Shown here in pieces: positions 17,145-23,830 of a stretch of DNA of 39,243 nucleotides (positions are counted from its first letter, which is position 1; the number at the start of each line of letters is the position of its first letter). Below the pieces are notes generated by a model. The model was not told the DNA's origin and did not search any database. It was given only the letters and a program-made list of their open reading frames with translations. The stretch comes from an uncultured Clostridium sp. GTDB lineage: Bacteria > Bacillota > Clostridia > Clostridiales > Clostridiaceae. Made by a program: the position numbers and the translations under genes. The stretch spans positions 1-39,243 of the forward strand of contig CAKVFO010000009.1 in the NCBI GenBank assembly GCA_934746785.1. The letters are read 5' to 3'.

Positions 17145-18209
17145 TTGAGTAATGTTAATCAAGATAAATTAAAAGCCATAGAAAGTGCTATGAGTCAAAT
17201 TGAAAAGCAATTTGGCAAAGGTTCAGTAATGAAGTTAGGGGAAGATAGTCACTTATCAGTAGATGCTATCCCTACAGGAAGTTTAGATTTAGATATTGCT
17301 TTAGGAATAGGTGGAGTTCCAAAAGGAAGAATTATTGAAATATATGGACCAGAAAGTTCTGGTAAGACAACAGTTGCATTACACATTGCTTCTGAATCAC
17401 AAAAAATGGGCGGAGCAGTTGCTTTTATTGATGCAGAGCATGCGTTAGATCCTGCATATGCAAGAAGAATAGGGGTAGATACTGAAAACTTAATAGTGTC
17501 ACAACCAGATACAGGAGAACAAGCATTAGAAATTGCAGAAGCATTAGTTCGTTCAGGTGCAATTGATGTATTAATAGTGGATTCAGTTGCAGCTTTAGTT
17601 CCTAGAGCAGAAATTGAAGGAGAAATGGGAGATTCTCATGTCGGTTTACAGGCTAGATTAATGTCTCAAGCTCTAAGAAAGTTAACAGGTACAATAAAGA
17701 AAACAAACTGTGTTGCAATATTTATAAACCAATTAAGAGAAAAGGTTGGGGTTATGTTTGGTAATCCTGAAACTACAACAGGTGGTAGAGCTTTAAAATT
17801 CTATTCTTCCGTTAGATTAGATGTAAGAAGGATAGATTCAATTAAATCTTCAGATTCTATAATTGGTAATAGAACAAGAGTTAAAGTAATGAAAAATAAG
17901 GTGGCACCTCCATTTAGACAAGCGGAATTTGATATTATGTATAATGAAGGAATATCAAGAACAGGAAATATTGTGGATGTTGGTGTTAAAGAAGGAATTG
18001 TTCAAAAAAGTGGTGCATGGTTCTCATATGGAGATATAAGACTTGGTCAAGGAAGAGAAAATGCTAAGATATACTTAAAGGATAATCCAGAAGTAGCATT
18101 AGATATAGAAAATCAAATAAGAGAAAAATATGATCTTCCATTAATTGATGATATTCAAGAAATGACAAGTAATGTTTCTGAAGAAGAATCAGAATTAACA
18201 GAAGAATAA
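17145..18209 (+). CDS. recA: Recombinase RecA
   Basis: Strand-exchange ATPase and co-protease of LexA. 354 residues; Walker A GPESSGKT at 68-75, conserved FIDAEHALDP, LIVDSVAALVP and INQLREKVGVMFGNPETTTGG. Start is TTG (MSNVNQDKLKAIESAM), preceded by AGAGGTG at normal spacing; an ATG is not available without losing the conserved N-terminal helix. C-terminal tail acidic, as is typical. Regulated by the SOS operator just upstream. Confidence 0.98.
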   Translation: MSNVNQDKLKAIESAMSQIEKQFGKGSVMKLGEDSHLSVDAIPTGSLDLDIALGIGGVPKGRIIEIYGPESSGKTTVALHIASESQKMGGAVAFIDAEHALDPAYARRIGVDTENLIVSQPDTGEQALEIAEALVRSGAIDVLIVDSVAALVPRAEIEGEMGDSHVGLQARLMSQALRKLTGTIKKTNCVAIFINQLREKVGVMFGNPETTTGGRALKFYSSVRLDVRRIDSIKSSDSIIGNRTRVKVMKNKVAPPFRQAEFDIMYNEGISRTGNIVDVGVKEGIVQKSGAWFSYGDIRLGQGRENAKIYLKDNPEVALDIENQIREKYDLPLIDDIQEMTSNVSEEESELTEE

Positions 18210-18217
18210 ATGATGTG

Positions 18218-18265
18218 AAGTATATAGGTTTGTACTATTTAGGGTATGAATTTATATACTTTTTT
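18218..18265 (+). terminator. Intrinsic terminator after recA
   Basis: AAGTATATA (18218-18226) pairs with TATATACTT (18253-18261) across a 26-base loop, followed by T's. The T-tract is at the same time the left end of repeat copy A2. A+T-rich, so of moderate strength. Confidence 0.6.
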
Positions 18266-18470
18266 AACGTATATGAAATTCAAAACTTTTTTTGAGAGGG
18301 AGTGCTGATTATAATTGGCTTTCCAATATGTAAGTCGTCCAATACGTTAAAAAGAAAAAATGTAGTGCTGCAAAAGAACCGAAAAGAAAAATTTTCTTTA
18401 GTGTTTAAATAGGTAGAAGTAGTGCTTTTAAGCGGCTGCTTATGATTATTGAGCAAAAAAATATTAATAT
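18261..18470. repeat. Modular repeat copy A2 (L + H5 + M modules)
   Basis: L module 18261-18353 has perfect 12-bp terminal inverted repeats: TTTTTAACGTAT (18261-18272) and ATACGTTAAAAA (18342-18353). H5 follows at 18368-18395 (GCTGCAAAAGAACCGAAAAG), nearly the same as at 35450 (CCGCAAAAGAACCAAAAAG). M runs from about 18404 to 18470, with GTG-CTT-TTA-AGC-GGC-TGC-TTA-TGA at 18422-18445. H3 and R are missing. Confidence 0.82.
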
Positions 18471-18594
18471 AGTTAAGAAATTAAATAATATTTTCTATAA
18501 AAACTAAATAAAAAATAATGAAAACAGGAGAAAAATAGAGTAAAATACAATGTAATTTACTTATTGTAATAATGAATACTCATTCCTATCAAAC

Positions 18595-18623
18595 TTGACA
18601 TAATTCTTTTTTTCAGATAAAAT
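18595..18623 (+). promoter_or_regulatory. Sigma-A promoter of rny
   Basis: TTGACA (18595-18600), 17-base spacer, TAAAAT (18618-18623). Leaves a leader of about 100 bases. The stretch 18471-18594 before it is A+T-rich with nothing recognised. Confidence 0.8.
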
Positions 18624-18635
18624 AATAACAAATAC

Positions 18636-18682
18636 TGGTTTATCATATTCTTACTATTAGTAAGAAGAATATGACACCAAAC
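18636..18682 (+). promoter_or_regulatory. Long hairpin in rny leader
   Basis: CATATTCTT...ACT pairs with AGTAAG...AAGAATATG with a 3-base bulge on the 3' side and loop ATT; outer GGTTT/AAAC and GGT/ACC pairing can extend it. It sits wholly in the predicted 5' UTR, without a T-run directly after it. Confidence 0.5.
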
Positions 18683-18732
18683 TACGCTTTCTTATTTACA
18701 TAATAGATAAATAAAGCTTAGGAGGTGTTTAC

Positions 18733-20286
18733 GTGCCAACGTATTTAATAATAATAATAGCGATATTGATAGATATAATTGTATTATGCGGATTAGGCAT
18801 TGTCCTAAATAAAGCAATACAAAAAGCTACAAAAAGCAAAGTTGATTCATTAAAAAATGAAGCAGAAGTTGTTTTGGAAAATGCTAAGAAAGAGGCAGAG
18901 GCTGTAAAAAAGGAATCAATTTTAGAAGCTAAAGAAGAAGTTCATAGATTAAGAAATGATTTGGATAGAGATTCACGAGAAAGAAGAAATGAACTTCAAA
19001 GATTAGAAAGAAGATTGATTCAACGAGAAGAATTACTTGACAAAAAGAGTGATACTTTACAAAAGAAAGATGATGCACTTAATGAGAGAATTATTGAAAT
19101 CGATAATATGGAAATTGAAGTTAAGAAATTAGGGGAACAGCGCAGAATAGAGCTGGAGAAAATTTCAGGACTATCTAGTGAAGAAGCTAGACAAATTCTA
19201 TTAGAAGAAATCAAAAAGGAAATTACTCATGATGCAGCAGTAATGATTAAGGAAATCGAGAGTAGAGCTAAAGAAGAAGCAGACAAGAAAGCAAGAGAAA
19301 TTATAACAACAGCTATACAAAGATGTGCTGCAGATCATGTATCAGAGACAACTGTACATGTAGTTGCTTTACCTAATGATGAAATGAAAGGTAGAATTAT
19401 AGGTAGAGAAGGTAGAAACATTAGAACCTTAGAAACTTTAACGGGAGTAGATTTAATAATTGATGATACTCCTGAAGCAGTTATTTTATCAAGCTTCGAT
19501 CCAATTAGGAGAGAAGTGGCTAGAATGGCATTGGAAAAGTTAATAGTGGATGGAAGAATTCATCCGGCTAGAATTGAAGAGATGGTTGAAAAGTCTCGTA
19601 AGGATGTTGAAAATGATATAAAAGAAGAAGGAGAGCAAGCAGCTTTAGAAACTTCAGTACATGGTTTACATCCAGAGATAATTAAACTCCTTGGAAGATT
19701 AAAATATAGAACTAGTTATGGTCAAAATGTATTAAAGCATTCCATAGAAGTATCTTATTTAGCTGGTTTAATGGCTTCAGAGCTAGGTTTAGATGTTACT
19801 TTGGCTAGAAGAGCTGGTTTATTACATGATATTGGTAAAGCGGTAGATCAAGAACAAGAGGGACCACATGCAGTAATTGGTGGAGATCTTGCAAAGAAAT
19901 ATCACGAGTTACCAGTAGTTGTGAATGCTATAGCAGCTCATCATGGTGACGTTGAAATGGAATCTTTAGAAGCCTGCTTAGTTCAAGCGGCAGATGCGAT
20001 TTCAGCAGCTAGACCAGGAGCAAGAAGAGAAACCTTAGAATCGTACATCAAACGTTTAGAAAAGTTAGAGGAAATTGCAAATTCTTATGAAGGTGTAGAG
20101 AAGTCATATGCAATTCAAGCTGGTAGAGAGATTAGAATTATTGTTAAACCAGAACAAATCGACGATCTTGGTGCAATTGAACTAGCACGTAATATTGTCA
20201 AGAGCGTTGAAGAACAATTAGAATATCCAGGTCAAATTAAAATCAATGTTATTAGAGAAACTAGAGCAGTTGATTTTGCAAAATAA
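18733..20286 (+). CDS. rny: Ribonuclease Y
   Basis: Membrane-bound endoribonuclease that starts mRNA decay in Firmicutes. 517 residues: N-terminal membrane anchor (about 4-25), long coiled coil rich in Glu/Lys/Arg (about 30-200), KH domain with GRIIGREGRNIRTLE, and HD phosphohydrolase domain with catalytic HD at 365-366 (LLHDIGKA). Start is GTG after TAGGAGGTG at ideal spacing. Works with PNPase (pnp, this window). Downstream of recA as in B. subtilis. Confidence 0.97.
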   Translation: MPTYLIIIIAILIDIIVLCGLGIVLNKAIQKATKSKVDSLKNEAEVVLENAKKEAEAVKKESILEAKEEVHRLRNDLDRDSRERRNELQRLERRLIQREELLDKKSDTLQKKDDALNERIIEIDNMEIEVKKLGEQRRIELEKISGLSSEEARQILLEEIKKEITHDAAVMIKEIESRAKEEADKKAREIITTAIQRCAADHVSETTVHVVALPNDEMKGRIIGREGRNIRTLETLTGVDLIIDDTPEAVILSSFDPIRREVARMALEKLIVDGRIHPARIEEMVEKSRKDVENDIKEEGEQAALETSVHGLHPEIIKLLGRLKYRTSYGQNVLKHSIEVSYLAGLMASELGLDVTLARRAGLLHDIGKAVDQEQEGPHAVIGGDLAKKYHELPVVVNAIAAHHGDVEMESLEACLVQAADAISAARPGARRETLESYIKRLEKLEEIANSYEGVEKSYAIQAGREIRIIVKPEQIDDLGAIELARNIVKSVEEQLEYPGQIKINVIRETRAVDFAK

Positions 20287-20287
20287 C

Positions 20288-20322
20288 AAAAATACATTTT
20301 GCTTAGCAAAATGTATTTTTTT
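20288..20322 (+). terminator. Intrinsic terminator after rny
   Basis: AAATACATTTTGC, loop TTA, GCAAAATGTATTT, then T7. The T-run is the left end of repeat copy A3. Confidence 0.9.
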
Positions 20323-20402
20323 AATGTATAAAAAACTTTTTTAGGAGTAAGTATTGATTATAATTGTTTTTCTCATGTGTAAATCATGAAACATTAAAAA
20401 AA
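20316..20402. repeat. Modular repeat copy A3 (L module only)
   Basis: Terminal inverted repeats TTTTTTTAATGT (20316-20327) and ACATTAAAAAAA (20391-20402). Compared with the AACGT/ACGTT ends of A2 and A5, both arms have changed together (C to T and G to A), keeping full complementarity. Interior shares TATTGATTATAATT and ATGTGTAAATC with the other copies. Confidence 0.78.
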
Positions 20403-20424
20403 TAAAAAAAGTTAAAAAAGTGGA

Positions 20425-20449
20425 AGGAATTTAATAACATAAGTAGAAT
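20425..20449 (+). promoter_or_regulatory. Sigma-H-type promoter of spoVS
   Basis: AGGAATT (20425-20431), 14-base spacer, GAAT (20446-20449). Spacing and sequence match sigma-H promoters such as B. subtilis spoVG; B. subtilis spoVS is itself sigma-H dependent. Confidence 0.7.
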
Positions 20450-20526
20450 ATAGTATATATGCATAAAATATGTAGTTAAATACTAAAATGTAAACGATTA
20501 GTAAAACGCTAGGAGGAATAATAAAA

Positions 20527-20787
20527 ATGGAAGTATTAAAAGTTTCAACAAAATCAAATCCAAATTCAGTTGCAGGTGCATTAGCAGCTATAATAAAAGA
20601 AAAGAATATAGTTGAAATACAAGCTGTAGGTGCAGGTGCTATTAATCAAGCAGTTAAGGCAATTGCAATAGCTAGAGGCTTTGTAGCACCAAGTGGCAGA
20701 GATATAGTGTGTGTGCCAGCATTCACAGATATTGAAATTGACGGAGAAGAAAGAACAGCTATAAAACTTATTGTACAGCCTAGATAA
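20527..20787 (+). CDS. spoVS: Stage V sporulation protein S
   Basis: Small Alba-like-fold protein required for late sporulation and, in B. subtilis, influencing septation. 86 residues, exactly the family length. Nearly invariant sequence: MEVLKVSTKSNPNSVAGALA, VGAGAINQAVKA, GFVAPSGRDIVC and ERTAIKLIVQP. AGGAGG precedes ATG. Follows rny, as in Bacillus. Regulated by the sigma-H-like promoter upstream. Confidence 0.97.
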   Translation: MEVLKVSTKSNPNSVAGALAAIIKEKNIVEIQAVGAGAINQAVKAIAIARGFVAPSGRDIVCVPAFTDIEIDGEERTAIKLIVQPR

Positions 20788-20832
20788 GAAATGATTTATA
20801 AGCTGTATATGTCATGAATAAGAAATAGGGTG

Positions 20833-20861
20833 TTGAAATTCTTTTCAAAGTCATATATAAT
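20833..20861 (+). promoter_or_regulatory. Sigma-A promoter of ptsH
   Basis: TTGAAA (20833-20838), 17-base spacer, TATAAT (20856-20861). TTGAAA and the TTTCAA at 20843-20848 are inverted copies around the -35, a possible operator. Confidence 0.75.
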
Positions 20862-20910
20862 AATAAAAGTTAAGTGAATACTTATACTATATTTAAAGAG
20901 GTGAATTACG

Positions 20911-21171
20911 ATGGTTTCAAAAGAGGTTTTAGTTAAGAACAGTACTGGTTTACATGCTAGACCAGCAACATTACTAGTTAAAAAGGCTTCATCTTTTAAG
21001 TCAGATGTAAGCATTGAATTCAATGGTAAGAAAGCAAATGTTAAGAGCTTAATTGGTGTTTTATCACTAGCTGTAACTAAGGATTCTTTAGTTAAGGTTA
21101 TTGCAAGTGGTGATGATGAAGCTTTAGCTTGTGAAGAAATAGCTAATTTAGTAGCAAACTTAGAAGAATAG
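20911..21171 (+). CDS. ptsH: Phosphocarrier protein HPr
   Basis: Carries phosphate from enzyme I to the sugar EIIA proteins, and in Firmicutes is a CcpA co-repressor when phosphorylated on serine. 86 residues. Active-site His15 in TGLHARPA and regulatory Ser46 in VKSLIGVLSL are both present, so it is a true HPr and not Crh, which lacks His15. Stand-alone gene with its own promoter and terminator, not linked to ptsI. AGAGGTG precedes ATG. Confidence 0.95.
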   Translation: MVSKEVLVKNSTGLHARPATLLVKKASSFKSDVSIEFNGKKANVKSLIGVLSLAVTKDSLVKVIASGDDEALACEEIANLVANLEE

Positions 21172-21184
21172 TCTTCTTTAAAAG

Positions 21185-21214
21185 GACTCCCTAAATTTTA
21201 GGGAGTCTTTTTTG
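21185..21214 (+). terminator. Intrinsic terminator after ptsH
   Basis: GACTCCCTAAA and TTTAGGGAGTC with a minimal loop, then T6. The group IIC intron relic begins 6 bases after it. Confidence 0.92.
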
Positions 21215-21243
21215 ACGTAGTGCGCCCAGTATGGGCGTGCACT

Positions 21244-21477
21244 CAATGTCGTCAACTTAGTAGATTAAAGCAAGTGAAAGTACTTTAAAGCCATATTATT
21301 TTCCCTTATTCTTTTGTATCTGGTACTTGTAAAGAAGTCCCATCCACAGCTAAAATATTAAATCTGTTTCAAGTATTTAAATTTTTATTTAAACTATAAT
21401 ATCTATTAACAAAGAGTCTACATAACTCTGCAAATTTTTCGCTATTGTCAAGCTTTTTTCTTAAGTTGACGACATTG
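21244..21477 (-). mobile_element. Internally deleted IS4-type element, 16-bp inverted repeats
   Basis: CAATGTCGTCAACTTA (21244-21259) and TAAGTTGACGACATTG (21462-21477) are perfect 16-bp inverted repeats bounding 234 bp. Inside, the minus strand reads a transposase piece (next entry). Too short to be active; it looks like a MITE-like deletion derivative. No target duplication is evident, consistent with deletion of the surrounding intron. Confidence 0.7.
21306..21467 (-). pseudogene. IS4-family transposase fragment
   Basis: Minus-strand frame reading NLRKKLDNSEKFAELC, then RLFVNRYYSLNKNLNT, a TGA in place of the expected Trp, and NRFNILAVDGTSLQVPDTKE. The AVDGTSLQVP segment is the first catalytic-aspartate (D of DDE) motif of IS4-type transposases. 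It ends in TAA and no further catalytic motif follows. Non-functional remnant; the nearest IS cannot be named from sequence alone. Confidence 0.7.
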
Positions 21478-21601
21478 TACGTACGGTGGTGTGAGAGGTC
21501 GCTAATCAAAATGATTTCATGTAGAAATAATAAATTTTCCTGTAAATTTTATATACTATCTGTATTTTTTTTATTTATAGATGAAATCTTAAGGATAATA
21601 T

Positions 21602-21645
21602 GTTATAATACGAATGAAAATTAAAAAATAAACATATACATTCGT
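21602..21645 (+). promoter_or_regulatory. Extended -10 promoter and inverted repeat before purB
   Basis: TG-T-TATAAT (21602-21609 region) is an extended -10 with a poor -35. ACGAATG (21610-21616) and CATTCGT (21639-21645) form an inverted repeat across the presumed start. The CGAA...TTCG arrangement recalls PurR boxes, but the spacing and flanks do not match the Bacillus consensus. Confidence 0.4.
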
Positions 21646-21658
21646 GTGGAGGTATAGA

Positions 21659-23089
21659 ATGAGAAACTTATATAATAGTCCATTAAATTCTAGATATGCA
21701 TCAAAAGAAATGAGCTTTATCTTTTCAGAAGACATGAAGTTTACTACATGGAGAAAGTTATGGGTAGCTTTAGCTGAATGTGAAAAGGAATTGGGATTAA
21801 ATATATCAGATGAGCAGATTGCAGAATTAAAGTCTCATATAAATGATATAAATTATGATGATGCTATAAAGAGAGAAAAAGAAGTAAGACATGATGTTAT
21901 GAGTCATGTATATGCTTATGGATTACAATGTCCAAAGGCTAAAGGTATAATACATCTAGGTGCTACAAGTTGTTATGTAGGTGATAATACAGACATAATT
22001 ATTATGAGAGATGCATTATTATTAGTAAAAGAAAAAATAGTAACAGTATTACATAGATTAGAAAAATTTGCGTTAAAATATAAAGATATGCCTACATTAG
22101 GATTTACACATTTTCAACCTGCACAGCTTACTACAGTAGGTAAAAGAGCTACGCTATGGATGCAGGATTTAGTTATGGATATCGAAAACATAGATTATTT
22201 ATTGTCAAATCTTAAATTAAGAGGAGTTAAGGGTACAACAGGTACTCAAGCAAGTTTTATGGAACTTTTTGATGGTGATGAAGAAAAAGTTAAAGCATTA
22301 GATACTATGGTAGCTAAGAAAATGGGATTTGATAAGAGTTTTGCTGTAACAGGTCAAACATATCCAAGAAAGCTTGATTCAATAGTTTTAAATACATTAT
22401 CAGAAGTAGCTCAAAGCTGCTACAAATTCTCAAATGATTTAAGATTACTTCAAAATATGAAGGAAATGGAGGAACCATTTGAAAAGAATCAGATAGGTTC
22501 ATCAGCTATGGCTTATAAGAGAAATCCAATGAGAAGTGAAAGAATGGGTTCTTTAGCTAGATTAGTTATAGTAGGTGCATTAAATCCAGCAATTACTGCA
22601 TCAACTCAATGGTTTGAAAGAACACTTGATGATTCGGCTAACAAAAGAATATCAGTAGCAGAATCATTCCTTGCTTTAGACGGTGTATTAAATTTATATA
22701 TTAATATAGCAGAAAATATGGTTGTATATGATAAGGTAATAGCAAGTCATGTAAATAATGAACTTCCATTTATGGCCACAGAGAATATAATGATGGAATG
22801 TGTTAAAAGAGGTGGAGATAGACAAGAGCTTCACGAGAAAATTAGAGAACATTCTATGGCAGCAGCTCAAAGAGTTAAGGGCGAAGGTTTAAATAATGAC
22901 TTGATTGATAGAATAATAGCTGACGATAGTTTCCCTCTTACTAAAGAAGAGATTTTATCAGTAATTGATCCTGTTAAGTTTACAGGGAGGGCATCAAGTC
23001 AAGTAATTGATTTTATAGATGATTATGTAAAACCAATTATAGAAGCTAATAAAGAAGCTATAGAAGTTAAGAGTGAAATTAACGTATAA
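21659..23089 (+). CDS. purB: Adenylosuccinate lyase
   Basis: Cleaves SAICAR and adenylosuccinate in purine synthesis. 476 residues; fumarase-superfamily signature GSSAMAYKRNP at 280-290 with the catalytic serine loop, and GATSCYVGDNTD and TLGFTHFQPAQ earlier. The frame opens at GTG 21644, but GGAGG (21649-21653) is positioned for ATG 21659, giving the conserved MRNLYNSPLNSRYAS start. Longer form (about 476 residues) typical of clostridia. Not in a pur operon here; followed by its own terminator. Confidence 0.96.
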   Translation: MRNLYNSPLNSRYASKEMSFIFSEDMKFTTWRKLWVALAECEKELGLNISDEQIAELKSHINDINYDDAIKREKEVRHDVMSHVYAYGLQCPKAKGIIHLGATSCYVGDNTDIIIMRDALLLVKEKIVTVLHRLEKFALKYKDMPTLGFTHFQPAQLTTVGKRATLWMQDLVMDIENIDYLLSNLKLRGVKGTTGTQASFMELFDGDEEKVKALDTMVAKKMGFDKSFAVTGQTYPRKLDSIVLNTLSEVAQSCYKFSNDLRLLQNMKEMEEPFEKNQIGSSAMAYKRNPMRSERMGSLARLVIVGALNPAITASTQWFERTLDDSANKRISVAESFLALDGVLNLYINIAENMVVYDKVIASHVNNELPFMATENIMMECVKRGGDRQELHEKIREHSMAAAQRVKGEGLNNDLIDRIIADDSFPLTKEEILSVIDPVKFTGRASSQVIDFIDDYVKPIIEANKEAIEVKSEINV

Positions 23090-23101
23090 TATATGGAACT
23101 T

Positions 23102-23148
23102 AAAATCCTAGTGGTAATAAATTATTATTATCCGCTGGGATTTTTTTG
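23102..23148 (+). terminator. Intrinsic terminator after purB
   Basis: AAAATCCTAGTGGTAATAA pairs with TTATTATCCGCTGGGATTTT (G-U pairs allowed), then T7. From here to the extended -10 (TGGTATAAT, 23306-23314) the DNA is A+T-rich with nothing else recognised. Confidence 0.8.
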
Positions 23149-23305
23149 CCTTTAATTATGAATTTAAGCACATTTTTTAAATTAATCTATATAATATATA
23201 AAAAGAGAAACATATAAAAATTAAGTTTTATTACTAAATGTTTTTGGCAAATGTTATTAGATATAAAAGTGCAAATAAAACAGTATATTAATATTTGTTA
23301 AAATA

Positions 23306-23314
23306 TGGTATAAT
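23306..23314 (+). promoter_or_regulatory. Extended -10 promoter for the 45-codon gene
   Basis: TG-G-TATAAT with no good -35. It leaves an unusually long leader of about 140 bases, in which I see no known riboswitch. Confidence 0.45.
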
Positions 23315-23463
23315 AATTTTATGAAATTGTTTTCTTGAGGGCATAAAGTTCTTCCTTAAACAATAAGATTAAATAGTACGCATTTTAAGTACAATTATTT
23401 TTAAAGGTATGAATAAATTGAATTATGCAAGTAAATACTAATTAGAAAAAAGGAGGCATGAGA

Positions 23464-23601
23464 ATGGATATTAATAATTGTATACCATCACTATATAACT
23501 ATGTAGCAAAATTTATGGATGAAACTGGAGTTACTTTTGAGGAAGCGTGTATGGAATTAGGTCTGAAGGATGAGGACTTTAATAATCTAGAAGAAAATTA
23601 A
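23464..23601 (+). CDS. Small acidic protein, 45 residues, function unknown
   Basis: MDINNCIPSLYNYVAKFMDE continues to ...LGLKDEDFNNLEEN and stop. Not recognised as any named family. AAAAGGAGG lies 7 bases before ATG 23464, ideal spacing; the ATG 6 bases earlier is too close to the Shine-Dalgarno. A dedicated extended -10 promoter and a strong terminator make this a complete small gene. The helix-turn-like FEEACMELGLKDEDF could be a small UBA/CUE-like or degenerate HTH fold; this is speculation. Confidence 0.72.
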   Translation: MDINNCIPSLYNYVAKFMDETGVTFEEACMELGLKDEDFNNLEEN

Positions 23602-23610
23602 AATGAGAAG

Positions 23611-23647
23611 AAGCTAATTGAACTTTTGGTTTGATTGGCTTTTTTTA
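23611..23647 (+). terminator. Intrinsic terminator after 45-codon gene
   Basis: AAGCTAATTGAAC (23611-23623) pairs with GTTTGATTGGCTT (23629-23641, G-U pairs), then T6. The T-run is the left end of repeat copy A4. Confidence 0.85.
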
Positions 23648-23765
23648 ACATATAGAAAAGTATAAAATTTTTTTAGAGCGGGCATTGATTATATTAATAT
23701 TTAAGGAGGTAGAAGGAATGTTTTTTAGCGACTGGTTATGATTTTGAAGTATAAAAATATGTGAA
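23641..23765. repeat. Modular repeat copy A4 (left half of L joined to M)
   Basis: Begins TTTTTTAACATATAG and keeps the left ~55 bases of L (GAGCGGGCATTGATTAT), then switches to M at ATATTTAAGGAGGTAGAAG (23697 on). M contains AAGGAGG (23703-23709) followed 8 bases later by ATG-TTT-TTT-AGC-GAC-TGG-TTA-TGA (23718-23741). Right half of L, both H arms and R are absent. Confidence 0.78.
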
Positions 23766-23830
23766 TAAGAATACATGTTCATGTTAAGTATGTTAATATA
23801 GATTATGAAAAGAATTGGAGTGATATTGAC

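Larger units (their letters stand above)
21220..21525 (+). mobile_element. Group IIC intron relic (5' tip and domain V/VI remnant)
   Basis: GTGCGCCCAGTATGGGCG at 21220 matches the 5' end of bacterial group II introns of the O. iheyensis (IIC) type, which starts GUGUGCCCGGCAUGGG. TACGTACGGTGGTGTGAGAG at 21478 followed by GTCGCTAATCA matches the 3' half of domain V and start of domain VI of the same class. All of the ribozyme core and any maturase are gone, replaced by the IS4-like element between them. IIC introns insert just after intrinsic terminators, as here. The exact 3' end is not resolved. Confidence 0.75.

Noticed and set aside
21610..21645. PurR operator before purB
   Set aside because: Arms are ACGAATG/CATTCGT with 22 bases between, unlike the known PurBox; kept only as an inverted repeat.
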